NCBI GenBank assembly: GCA_028292565.1
Contig: JAQGMD010000465.1
Coordinates: 1-15,240 of the forward strand
Source: Burkholderia sp.
GTDB taxonomy: Bacteria > Pseudomonadota > Gammaproteobacteria > Burkholderiales > Burkholderiaceae
DNA length: 15,240 nt
Direction of reading: 5' to 3'
Both the position numbers and the translations under genes were made by a program. The notes under the pieces are model-generated. The model did not search any database and had not been told where the DNA came from. It saw nothing but the letters and a program-made list of their open reading frames with translations. Positions 6,232-13,178 of the stretch are shown piece by piece; within the stretch, counting starts at the first letter, position 1, and every line of letters begins with the position of its first letter.

Positions 6232-7337
6232 GGCTGATCGAACACGATAACCGAGCGCACCGTTGCGCCGCGCTTCATTGCTTCAAAACCTTCATTGATT
6301 CGCTCCAGCGGAAGGCGCTGCGTGATCAACTCGTCAAGCTTGAGCTTGCCGTCAAGATAAAGTCCAGCCAGCCATGGGAAATCGCGGCGCGGGCGCGCGC
6401 CGCCGTAGCTCGAGCGTACAATGCGCTTCTCGCCCATCAGCGAACCAAACCGCAAGCTCACCTTCTGGTTCACGTTGGTTTTTCCGAGTATCACCGCATC
6501 GCCGCCACGGCGCACGATTTCCAGCCCGAGCTGCAGGGAGGCCTCGCTGCCGGCGCACTCGAACATGTAGTCGGCGCCACGCCCGGCAGTCAGCGCCTTG
6601 ACCTGACCTATGACGTCGTCGGAATCGGCGCGTATCGTATGCGTCGCACCGAACATGTGCGCCATATCCAGCCTGGCGGGATCGCGATCGATAGCGATGA
6701 TGGTTTGTGCCTGCTCAAGCTGCGCGCCTTGCAGCACGTTCAGCCCAACCGCTCCGACGCCGATCACCGCGACCGAAGCGCCTGCCTCGACATGCGCCAG
6801 GCGAGATGCCGCGCCAACGCCAGTCATGACGCCGCAGCCAATCAGGCAGGCGCGGTCGAAAGGGATCTCGTCCGGCACCTTGATTGCACCGGATTCGGGT
6901 ACGACACAGTATTCTGCATGCGAGGAGACGGACGAAAAATGATGCAGTTTTTTTCCGGCAAAAGAGTAGCGTGACTCGCCGTCGGGCAGATGACCGGCAG
7001 GCTGATGCTTTGCAATCGGTTCGCACAGGATGGGCAGATCGCGCTCGCAAAAGAAACAATGACCGCAGTGCGGATTCCACGAGCACACCACATGGTCGCC
7101 GGGCTTTACCTGCGTTACGGCAGAGCCGACCCGCTCGACGATGCCGGCGCCCTCATGACCGAGCACAATCGGCAACGGATAGGCCAGGTTGCCCTGAATG
7201 ACTTCCAGATCGGTGTGGCACAGACCGCTGGCCTGGACACGCACAAGCACATCGGTGGGTTTAAGCGGACCAAGCTCGACGCTTTCGATACTGAGCGGCG
7301 CGTCGATCTGATGGAGGACAGCGGCGCGATACTTCAT
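6228..7337 (-). CDS. Zinc-dependent alcohol dehydrogenase (class III-like MDR)
   Basis: This 369-residue medium-chain dehydrogenase/reductase is expected to oxidise an alcohol with NAD+. Catalytic zinc ligands are visible at C40 (GLCHTDLE), H61-E62 (LGHEGAGIVERVG) and C168 (LIGCGVMTG). The structural zinc loop CGHCFFCERDLPILC supplies C91, C94, C97 and C105. The Rossmann glycine motif GVGAVG is at 193-198, with D217 (AIDRDPAR) favouring NAD over NADP. The architecture resembles class III (glutathione-dependent formaldehyde) dehydrogenases and benzyl-alcohol-type enzymes, so substrate cannot be assigned. Its ATG overlaps the stop of the upstream dioxygenase gene by 4 bp, and its own stop overlaps the next start in the same way. 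This tight coupling suggests it oxidises the hydroxyl introduced or exposed by the dioxygenases. Confidence 0.92.
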   Translation of the reverse strand: MKYRAAVLHQIDAPLSIESVELGPLKPTDVLVRVQASGLCHTDLEVIQGNLAYPLPIVLGHEGAGIVERVGSAVTQVKPGDHVVCSWNPHCGHCFFCERDLPILCEPIAKHQPAGHLPDGESRYSFAGKKLHHFSSVSSHAEYCVVPESGAIKVPDEIPFDRACLIGCGVMTGVGAASRLAHVEAGASVAVIGVGAVGLNVLQGAQLEQAQTIIAIDRDPARLDMAHMFGATHTIRADSDDVIGQVKALTAGRGADYMFECAGSEASLQLGLEIVRRGGDAVILGKTNVNQKVSLRFGSLMGEKRIVRSSYGGARPRRDFPWLAGLYLDGKLKLDELITQRLPLERINEGFEAMKRGATVRSVIVFDQP

Positions 7338-8191
7338 GCGGATGTTCCGGAGGAGTGCGCAAAGTGCCGCCCCTGCTTTGCGGTGCCGGCATACAGAATA
7401 TTCATCTTGCGATCGATGATCGCGGCGTGACGCGCAACCGCATCGGGATGAAAGTCGGATTCGGGGGACGCTTCCAGGTCGAAATGGCCGAATGTGTCGA
7501 TGCCACGTACAAGCGTTGCACTGTCACGCGTAGGCGAAGACTGGCGAACATGCGTCGGGATATAACGGATCGCATAACCGACCCGGCGATGATCGGCGCT
7601 GTTCGGCTCGGAACCGTGAACCAGAAGCACGTTGTGAATTGACGCCTGGCCAGGCTGCAGCACAACATCCAGCGCGTCGTTCTCATCCACCTCGACAGCG
7701 ATTTCCTGACCTCGGGTCAGCAGATTTTTTTCGTTGAAGGTGTCACGATGCGAAACCTGCGTTTTGTGGCTGCCGGGAACAACGCGCATACAGCCGCTTT
7801 GCTTCGTACTCGGCGTGAATGCGAGCCACACGGTCACTACGTCGTTAGACGATAGCCCCCAGTAGGTTGCATCCTGATGCCATGACACGAACGCCGGATC
7901 ATGCGCGTTCTTGGCGAAGAACGATGAACTCCAACACAGAAGATTGGGGCCAAGCAAATCTTCCACTGCGTCGAGCACCTTGGGATGACGAATCAGATCG
8001 TTGATCCAGGGGACCAGCAGGTGCACCTTTGTGTTGGTACGGGTTGACAACCGCCCTCCCTCGCGAGCTTCCATTTGCTCAAGGCGCGCGAGCATTGCGC
8101 CGGCTTCCTCGCCTGGCAGCATAGGCACGGGAAAACAGATTCCCTCCGTCTGGTAGCGTTCGATCGCGGCCTGATTCAGTACTTTTCCCAT
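7334..8191 (-). CDS. Phytanoyl-CoA dioxygenase family (PhyH) Fe(II)/2-oxoglutarate oxygenase, copy 1
   Basis: The protein has 285 residues. The facial triad reads SWHQDATYWGL (H105, D107) and NVLLVHGS (H192), with R203 in HRRVGYAIRYIP eleven residues after the distal His, as expected for the 2-oxoglutarate anchor. PhyH enzymes hydroxylate a carbon next to a carboxyl or other polar group while converting 2-oxoglutarate to succinate and CO2. The start at 8191 is set by an ideal aggagg seven nucleotides before ATG; the longer open frame upstream begins inside the preceding gene. It follows the solute-binding gene by 62 nt and overlaps the alcohol dehydrogenase by 4 bp. It is roughly two-thirds identical by eye to the second copy at 9583-10416, with the same spacing of active-site residues. 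The C-terminal tail (RHFAHSSGTSA) is longer than in that copy. Confidence 0.92.
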   Translation of the reverse strand: MGKVLNQAAIERYQTEGICFPVPMLPGEEAGAMLARLEQMEAREGGRLSTRTNTKVHLLVPWINDLIRHPKVLDAVEDLLGPNLLCWSSSFFAKNAHDPAFVSWHQDATYWGLSSNDVVTVWLAFTPSTKQSGCMRVVPGSHKTQVSHRDTFNEKNLLTRGQEIAVEVDENDALDVVLQPGQASIHNVLLVHGSEPNSADHRRVGYAIRYIPTHVRQSSPTRDSATLVRGIDTFGHFDLEASPESDFHPDAVARHAAIIDRKMNILYAGTAKQGRHFAHSSGTSA

Positions 8192-8229
8192 CTTATCCTC
8201 CTGCAAAATGTTTATCGAGATTGGTCGTC

Positions 8230-8247
8230 GCGGGCGGCACTGCCCGC
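8230..8247 (-). repeat. Intercistronic hairpin between solute-binding and dioxygenase genes
   Basis: A GC-only 6-bp stem (gcgggc / gcccgc) with a 6-nt loop lies in the 62-nt gap after the solute-binding gene stop codon. No T-run follows. It could protect the 3' end of an upstream mRNA segment, favouring higher levels of the binding protein. Confidence 0.45.
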
Positions 8248-8253
8248 CTGTGG

Positions 8254-9360
8254 TCAATCGATCTTCGCGCCTGACGCCTTCACCGCTGCCGCCCACCGCG
8301 TGAGTTCCTGGTCAAGAAATTCACTGAACTGCGCGGGTGTGCCACCGGCGGCATCCGAACCCTGCTGAGCCAGCTTTTTAACGAAACCGGGGTCCTTGAG
8401 CGCGGTGTTGATGGATCGGTTGAGCGCGGCGATGATCGTGGCCGGCGTACCTGCCGGTGCAACGATTCCATACCAGGCAGTGACACGAAAATCGGGAAGG
8501 CCTGTCTCTGTTACCGTCGGTACGTCGGGAAAGATAGGCGAGCGTTGTGCCGAAGTGATGGCTAATGCGCGCAGTTTGTTTGCCTGCACGAACTGGGTGG
8601 CAAGAGGCATCCCTTCAACAAGCATCTGCAATTGTCCGCCCACCAGGTCGGCTACGGCCGGCGCACTGCCCCTGTAAGGCACATGCAACATATTGATGCC
8701 CGTCTGCAGCTTGAGAAGTTCGATCGTCAAGTGCGAAATACCTCCGCTGCCGGAAGAGCCGAAGGCGACCTCGCCTGGGCGGGACTTCGCCAGCGCCACA
8801 AAGTCATTCAGGGATTTCACCGGCAGTGACGGATTCACAAGCACCACCAACGGAGTGGTAGAGACCAATGCAACCGCCGCAAAGTCTCGTTTCGCGTCGT
8901 AGGATAGCTTCGGGTAGAGGGCGGGGTTGATAGCAAGTGAACCGGTATTCCCCATCAACAGCGTGTAGCCATCAGGAGCGGATTTTGCGACCAGTTCTGC
9001 GCCGATGCCGCCGTGCGCTCCAGAGCGATTCTCGATCATGACAGTATGGCCGAGCGTCTTTTGCATCTCTGCGGCGATCAGGCGCGCGGCGATGTCTACG
9101 CCCCCGCCCGGCGGGAAACCAACGACCAGACGGATCGGCTTGGCGGGGTATTCTTGGGCGGCGGCGGTTCCGGTGCAAACCGATGCTGCAAGGGCCAACG
9201 CTAGAAAAGAGAGACTGGCACGGGCAGATCGTTGAGACGCAACGCATGCCTTTGCTGTCCTGCCAGGATGTTGCCGTACCGGCGCCGGGCGACGAAAGAG
9301 AGTAACGGCTGCAAAGATTTTAAGGGAACTTGTGTATGAGTTGATCAGGCACGTCACCAC
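8254..9360 (-). CDS. Bug/TctC-family periplasmic solute-binding protein, copy 1
   Basis: The precursor is 368 residues and the mature part is of Bug (tripartite tricarboxylate transporter receptor) type: QEYPAKPIRLVVGFPPGGGV, then RLIAAEMQKTLGHTVMIENR, APDGYTLLMGNTGSLAINP, and LHVPYRGSAPAVADLVGGQL. These proteins capture organic acids in the periplasm. Initiation at GTG 9360 is supported by aaggagg seven nucleotides upstream. The leader is unusually long: about 68 residues before the likely cleavage AAA/QEYP, with the hydrophobic core at about 50-62 preceded by an Arg-rich stretch and another hydrophobic patch near 13-22. There is no in-frame ATG that would give a normal short signal. No TctA/TctB membrane genes are nearby. 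The gene lies 222 nt downstream of the second dioxygenase and may have its own expression signals. It is a diverged paralog of the gene at 10500-11477. Confidence 0.9.
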   Translation of the reverse strand: MVTCLINSYTSSLKIFAAVTLFRRPAPVRQHPGRTAKACVASQRSARASLSFLALALAASVCTGTAAAQEYPAKPIRLVVGFPPGGGVDIAARLIAAEMQKTLGHTVMIENRSGAHGGIGAELVAKSAPDGYTLLMGNTGSLAINPALYPKLSYDAKRDFAAVALVSTTPLVVLVNPSLPVKSLNDFVALAKSRPGEVAFGSSGSGGISHLTIELLKLQTGINMLHVPYRGSAPAVADLVGGQLQMLVEGMPLATQFVQANKLRALAITSAQRSPIFPDVPTVTETGLPDFRVTAWYGIVAPAGTPATIIAALNRSINTALKDPGFVKKLAQQGSDAAGGTPAQFSEFLDQELTRWAAAVKASGAKID

Positions 9361-9382
9361 GATGCGTCCTCCTTTATACGGT

Positions 9383-9417
9383 AACTTCTCCCTCGCTGGC
9401 TAAGCAAGGGAGAAGTT
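9383..9417 (-). repeat. 11-bp perfect inverted repeat in the solute-binding gene leader
   Basis: The arms aacttctccct (9383-9393) and agggagaagtt (9407-9417) are perfectly complementary around a 13-nt loop. It lies 22 nt before the GTG start and next to the ribosome site. No T-run follows in the direction of transcription, so it is more like an RNA regulatory or stability stem than a terminator. Confidence 0.5.
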
Positions 9418-9453
9418 CCATTGTTATATTCACTGAAGCGCCGCAGCTTATGT

Positions 9454-9471
9454 ACCGGTCGGCAGACCGGT
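9454..9471 (-). repeat. Intercistronic palindrome downstream of the second dioxygenase gene
   Basis: A perfect 7-bp stem, accggtc / gaccggt with loop ggca, is nested inside a second pair ctgaag (9433-9438) and cttcag (9474-9479). It lies in the 222-nt gap between the PhyH copy 2 stop codon and the next gene. There is no T-tract, so termination is doubtful. The rest of the gap shows no gene and no clear promoter. Confidence 0.45.
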
Positions 9472-9582
9472 AACTTCAGAGCGCGCGTGCGTCTTGCCGA
9501 TGTTGATCTCGTAACCGATGCCGATGCTTTTTACGGACTGCTATGCGTCAGAGTCCCGGCAGTTCAAACCGTGCTTCATTTG

Positions 9583-10416
9583 TCAGGCGCGCTTTCCCTG
9601 CTTCGCAGCACCGGCATACAGGATCTCCAGTTGCCGGTCGATGATTTCAGCGTGACGAGCTACGGCATCCGGATGAAAGTCTGCTTCCGGCGGCGGCGCC
9701 AGGTCGAAATAGCCGAACTTGTCAGTGCCACGCACCAGGGTCGCGCTGTCGCGCGATCCGGCGGTCTGACGGACGTGCGTGGGGATATAACGCACCGCGA
9801 GACCGACACGGCGATGGTCGGCATTGTTTGGGTTAGAGCCATGGAACAACAGCACGTTGTGCAGAGATGCCTGCCCAGGCTGGAGCACTACATCGACGAC
9901 ATCTTCCTCGTTCACTTTCACTGCGATTTCCTGGCCGCGGCTTAGCATGTTAGTGTCGTCAAACGTATCGAGGTGAGGAACCTGTTCCTTGTGGGTGCCG
10001 GGCACTACGCGCAGGCAGCCGCTCTGCACCGTGCTTGGCGTGAACGCAATCCATGCGGTCATCACCTCGGAAGTCGACAGGCCCCAATAAGTTGCATCCT
10101 GATGCCAAGATACAAAGCTCGGGTCATGTGCGTTCTTGATAAAGAACTGCGAGCTCCAACACAGAATGTCAGGGCCGATCACGTCTTCGACGACGTCGAG
10201 CAGTTTGGGATGGCGGATCACTTTGTCGATCCAGGGAAGGAGCAAGTGCGGTTTTTTGTTGGTGCGCGGAGATAAGCGGCCGCCGTCCCGGGCTTCCATG
10301 TGCTCCAGTTTGCTTAGCATTTCTGCAGCCTCGCCGGCCGAGAAAGCCTCTACCGGAAAATGAATCCCATTCGTGTGGTAGCGATCAACAGTGGCCTGAT
10401 CAAGTGCTTTCTGCAT
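9583..10416 (-). CDS. Phytanoyl-CoA dioxygenase family (PhyH) Fe(II)/2-oxoglutarate oxygenase, copy 2
   Basis: The protein has 277 residues and closely parallels copy 1. H105 and D107 lie in SWHQDATYWGL, H192 in NVLLFHGS, and R203 in HRRVGLAVRYIP. Long shared tracts include RTN-KPHLL-like, NAHDPSFVSWHQDATYWGL and FTPSTVQSGCLRVVPGTHK. Both copies keep all metal and cosubstrate residues, so both are probably active. Differences cluster in residues 20-35 and 150-175, regions that may form the substrate lid. ATG at 10416 has ggagaag just upstream. It stands 83 nt after a solute-binding gene, repeating the order seen for copy 1, which points to an ancestral duplication of a binding-protein and dioxygenase pair. 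The enzyme may act on a related substrate or at a second position of the same one. Confidence 0.92.
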   Translation of the reverse strand: MQKALDQATVDRYHTNGIHFPVEAFSAGEAAEMLSKLEHMEARDGGRLSPRTNKKPHLLLPWIDKVIRHPKLLDVVEDVIGPDILCWSSQFFIKNAHDPSFVSWHQDATYWGLSTSEVMTAWIAFTPSTVQSGCLRVVPGTHKEQVPHLDTFDDTNMLSRGQEIAVKVNEEDVVDVVLQPGQASLHNVLLFHGSNPNNADHRRVGLAVRYIPTHVRQTAGSRDSATLVRGTDKFGYFDLAPPPEADFHPDAVARHAEIIDRQLEILYAGAAKQGKRA

Positions 10417-10458
10417 GTACTTCTCCGTTTGGGTGATCGGTTGTTTTCATATTCATGC

Positions 10459-10495
10459 CGACTACGGTACTCGGGGCACCAATTCCCCGCAGTCG
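10459..10495 (-). repeat. Intercistronic hairpin after the promoter-proximal solute-binding gene
   Basis: The inner stem cgggg (10472-10476) / ccccg (10485-10489) and outer stem cgact (10459-10463) / agtcg (10491-10495) are separated by an asymmetric internal loop. It lies directly downstream of the solute-binding gene stop codon, like the GC hairpin after the other copy, and has no T-run. A role in mRNA segment stability is the simplest guess. Confidence 0.4.
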
Positions 10496-10499
10496 TCCA

Positions 10500-11477
10500 T
10501 TAGTCGATCCTTGCTCCTGAAGTTTTCACCACCGGACCCCATCGCTCGATTTCCGCTTTGATCATCTCGTCCATTTTCTTTGGTGTGCCTCCTACGATTC
10601 CGTAGCCGAGGTCGGTGATGCGTTTGACGAACTCGGGCGATTTCATTCCCTCTGCGGCTGCGGCATTCAGCCTGGTAATGATTTCCTTTGGCGTCCCGGT
10701 CGGGACCGAGAGGCTAAACCACCCATCGGCCTGATAGCCCGGCACACCGGCTTCCACCATGGTCGGCACATCCGGCAGGCTCGCTTCGCGTTTTATCCCG
10801 GTGACGGCGAGCGCGCGCACCTTGCCGGCGTTGATATGCGGCAGCGATGCGGGACTGTTGTTGAACATCATGCTGACCTGCCCGCCGAGGAGGTCGTTCA
10901 TCGCGGGTGCCCCACCCTTGTAGGGAATATGCATGATGTCGACCCCTGCCAGAGACTTGAACATTTCTCCCGACATATGGGTTGTGGTGCCGTTACCGCT
11001 CGAAGAGTAAGTGAGCTTTCCGGGCTGGGCCTTGGCTAGAGCAATGAGTTCTATCACGGACTTCGCCGGTACGCTCGGGTGTACCGTGAGCACGTTGCTG
11101 AATGACGCCAGCACGATGACGGATTCGAAGTCCTTGAGCGGGTCGAAGCCCAGTTTCGGATACAGCAAAGGGACCACACCGAACAAGGGGCTCGAGGTGA
11201 TCATGAGCGTGTAGCCGTCGGGCGCCGCTTTGGCTCCCACCTCGCTGCCGATGGTGCTGCCGGCGCCGGGACGGTTTTCCACGACGATGGGCTGACCGAG
11301 TCGTTTACTCAGTTCATGGCCGATTGCGCGCGAAATGATGTCGGATGCCGCGCCGGGCGGGTTCGGATTGATTAACCGAATAGGCCTGGAAGGATAGCTG
11401 TCCGCGGAAGCTGATTGCGGTACGACGGTCGCAAGTACGAAGGTTACAGTTGCGGCAAGACTGGTGATCAGTTTCAA
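10500..11477 (-). CDS. Bug/TctC-family periplasmic solute-binding protein, copy 2
   Basis: The precursor has 325 residues, the usual length for the family. A normal signal peptide is visible: MKLITSLAATVTFVLATVV, with cleavage likely after ASA at residue 25. Mature-domain marks are PSRPIRLINPNPPGAASDI, KRLGQPIVVENRPGAGSTIG, AAPDGYTLMITSS and MHIPYKGGAPAMNDLLGGQV. The protein should bind a carboxylate ligand in the periplasm and deliver it to a TctA/TctB-type permease, neither subunit of which is encoded here. The start is a TTG at 11477 with gaggaga a few bases upstream; no better start is in frame. It is the first gene after the duplicated LacI-type promoter-operators, with a leader of about 80 nt from the nearer promoter. 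It is clearly diverged from the copy at 8254-9360, so the two may bind different ligands. Confidence 0.92.
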   Translation of the reverse strand: MKLITSLAATVTFVLATVVPQSASADSYPSRPIRLINPNPPGAASDIISRAIGHELSKRLGQPIVVENRPGAGSTIGSEVGAKAAPDGYTLMITSSPLFGVVPLLYPKLGFDPLKDFESVIVLASFSNVLTVHPSVPAKSVIELIALAKAQPGKLTYSSSGNGTTTHMSGEMFKSLAGVDIMHIPYKGGAPAMNDLLGGQVSMMFNNSPASLPHINAGKVRALAVTGIKREASLPDVPTMVEAGVPGYQADGWFSLSVPTGTPKEIITRLNAAAAEGMKSPEFVKRITDLGYGIVGGTPKKMDEMIKAEIERWGPVVKTSGARID

Positions 11478-11561
11478 GGTCGTCTCCTCTTTGAACTGGC
11501 GTCTTCAGGCTTCAAAGTGCCGTTCTATTTGTAGGTTGGAATCGTTACACCTCTGCCGATA

Positions 11562-11592
11562 TCGATGGTATCGATATCATTTTCGTGGTCAA
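11562..11592 (-). promoter_or_regulatory. Promoter-operator module 2 (LacI-type operator overlapping promoter)
   Basis: On the - strand TTGACC (11592-11587) and TACCAT (11570-11565) are 16 bp apart. The 22-bp operator at 11562-11583 is centred on CG and matches the module 1 operator at 18 of 22 positions. A further partial tatcgat half-site lies just downstream (11560-11566). Transcription would start near 11558, about 80 nt before the first operon gene. Confidence 0.6.
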
Positions 11593-11716
11593 GCATTTGT
11601 TATCGACTTTCCATAAAACACAGGCCTCGGGAAACCAGCGCCCGCGAGCTCCATACCGCTACCGCATCAACCGAGGCACCGTGCGCGTTGCAGCGCTCGT
11701 CATGCCTAGGTTGAGA

Positions 11717-11748
11717 AAAATGATATCGATATCATTTTCAGCTGTCAA
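11717..11748 (-). promoter_or_regulatory. Promoter-operator module 1 (perfect 22-bp LacI-type operator)
   Basis: On the - strand a perfect TTGACA (11748-11743) and TATCAT (11725-11720) are separated by 17 bp. The operator is a perfect 22-bp palindrome at 11717-11738, with inner part tgatatcgatatca and the central CG typical of LacI-family sites. It covers the -10 box and much of the spacer, so binding should repress. Its centre is 155 bp from that of module 2, which would allow looping. Confidence 0.75.
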
Positions 11749-11790
11749 GCATTTTCGTAACTAACTTTTAAACTCGATTCGGCTTGAAAA

Positions 11791-12852
11791 TCAGGCGCTG
11801 CCGCGTTCAACGATGGTGAATCCGACGTCGACCAATGGCTGAAGACCGGTGTGGCCCTCCACACGCCCGACAATCAGAGCGGCAGCCCGGCGTCCGATTT
11901 CAACGCTGTCAATATGCGCTGTCGTCAAGGCGGGATGTGTATCTACTGCAAAGTCCAGGTCGCCAAAGCCGATGACCGCTAATTGGTCGGGGACGATAAC
12001 GCCCTGCACGTCGGCCTCGATTAATGCGCCAAGCGCCACCAGGTCGGTGGCGCAATATACGGCATCAATGTCGGGACGGGTCTCCATAAGCCTTCGCAGC
12101 CCTTCCCTGCCATGCGCCATTCGCGAAGGCGCTACAAACGTATAAGTGGGTATACCTTGGGCAGAGTCATCGGCCAGGCCCAGGCGGCGTGCGGCATCTA
12201 AAAAGCCACGCCCCCTTGCTCTGGCTCGCGGGTCATTAGCCGCTGTAATCAGCGCCAGCTTGCGCCGTCCCTTTCGATGGAGGTACTCGGCACTTGCTGC
12301 GCCGACTTGCGGGTGCGAAAAACCCACCAGCATGTCAATAGGCGCCTCGCTCATGTCCCATGTTTCAACGATGGGGACGCCCGTTGCCTTGAGGCGCCGC
12401 TTCGCCGCTTCCGATTCCAGGACCCCCATCAGCACGATGCCGTCCGGGCGGCGGGCGATCACGGCATCAACCATCATTTCTTCCCGCGATTGATCGTAAC
12501 CGCGCTGGCCGAGCATGACCTGGTAACCGGCCTCGGCGAAAGCTTCCGTCATCGCCTGCATGGCAACAAGGAATGCCGTACCCGACGAAATGGCCGGCAC
12601 CAGACAGGCTATCAATCGGCTTCGGTTGGACTTCAGGCCGCCAGCTAAAAGGTTCGGAACGTAACCTGTTTTAACGACCGCTTCGCGAACTCTGCGCTGC
12701 GTTTCGAGTGAGACAACCTTGGGATTACTGAGGGCTCGTGATGCCGTAATCTTGGACACGCCTGCCACCTTGGCAACGTCAGCGAGGGTCACACTGCCGC
12801 TACGACGCTTTGGGTCGGACAGCAACTCACTGTTCAGATCTTCCGAACGCAC
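11791..12852 (-). CDS. LacI-family transcriptional regulator (GntR-like branch)
   Basis: The protein has 353 residues. The N-terminal helix-turn-helix VTLADVAKVAGVSKITASRA lies at 21-40, and the hinge helix region (YVPNLLAGGLKSNRS) at 64-78. A periplasmic-binding-protein-like sensor domain fills the rest, with tracts such as RPDGIVLMGVL, IDAVYCATDLVALGALIEA and VPDQLAVIGFGDLDFAVDTH. Overall resemblance is to the gluconate-repressor branch, whose effectors are often sugar acids, consistent with a sugar-acid-type dehydratase in the operon. Start is GTG 12852 with aaggag just upstream. It lies immediately upstream of the operon promoter-operators in the same orientation. The perfect palindrome 53 bp beyond its stop is the obvious target, so it is probably the local repressor, released by the pathway substrate or an intermediate. 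Its own promoter was not convincing. Confidence 0.93.
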   Translation of the reverse strand: MRSEDLNSELLSDPKRRSGSVTLADVAKVAGVSKITASRALSNPKVVSLETQRRVREAVVKTGYVPNLLAGGLKSNRSRLIACLVPAISSGTAFLVAMQAMTEAFAEAGYQVMLGQRGYDQSREEMMVDAVIARRPDGIVLMGVLESEAAKRRLKATGVPIVETWDMSEAPIDMLVGFSHPQVGAASAEYLHRKGRRKLALITAANDPRARARGRGFLDAARRLGLADDSAQGIPTYTFVAPSRMAHGREGLRRLMETRPDIDAVYCATDLVALGALIEADVQGVIVPDQLAVIGFGDLDFAVDTHPALTTAHIDSVEIGRRAAALIVGRVEGHTGLQPLVDVGFTIVERGSA

Positions 12853-13178
12853 TCGAGCTCCTTGGAGATTTGTCGATTTGAATAAGGCAAAAGGATGTGA
12901 AACGTGAACGCTTCGGCTAAGTCAGCATATTATGCCAAAACCGCAAAACGGTTCTTCCTTGAATGCGATGTGCTCGCAAGTATGCAGGGAACGAGGGATT
13001 CGGCTCCCCCTATCGGCGATGCGCACCTGCATTCGCACCATCGACGTCGCCGATTTGGGCATCTCTCGCTGCCGGAATGACATGGACAGTGCGCAAAGAA
13101 TTATCGACTTCAATTGTCTCGTGTCATCAGCAGTATTCTCCACTTGATCCCCAAGCGGTGTCCGTTTGATGCACGAAT
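12853..13178. other. Intergenic region between the regulator and the IS4-type element
   Basis: No gene is supported on either strand. An 8-bp inverted repeat, atcggcga (13012-13019) with tcgccgat (13047-13054), spans 27 nt. A cataat-like -10 box for the regulator near 12925-12935 lacks a good -35. The right end must contain one terminus of the insertion sequence, but I could not locate a matching terminal repeat. Otherwise I see nothing. Confidence 0.5.

Noticed and set aside
6132..6974. Long open frame on the + strand opposite the hydrolase and alcohol dehydrogenase genes
   Set aside because: It is antisense to two clear genes with conserved active sites, has no recognisable motif, and fits the usual open-frame shadow of GC-rich coding DNA.
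8192..8296. 35-residue N-terminal extension of PhyH copy 1
   Set aside because: An ideal aggagg precedes the ATG at 8191, and the extension runs into the preceding gene without similarity to copy 2.
9383..9417. Rho-independent terminator between PhyH copy 2 and the next gene
   Set aside because: The stem is good, but no T-run follows in the direction of transcription and the next ribosome site is only a few bases away.
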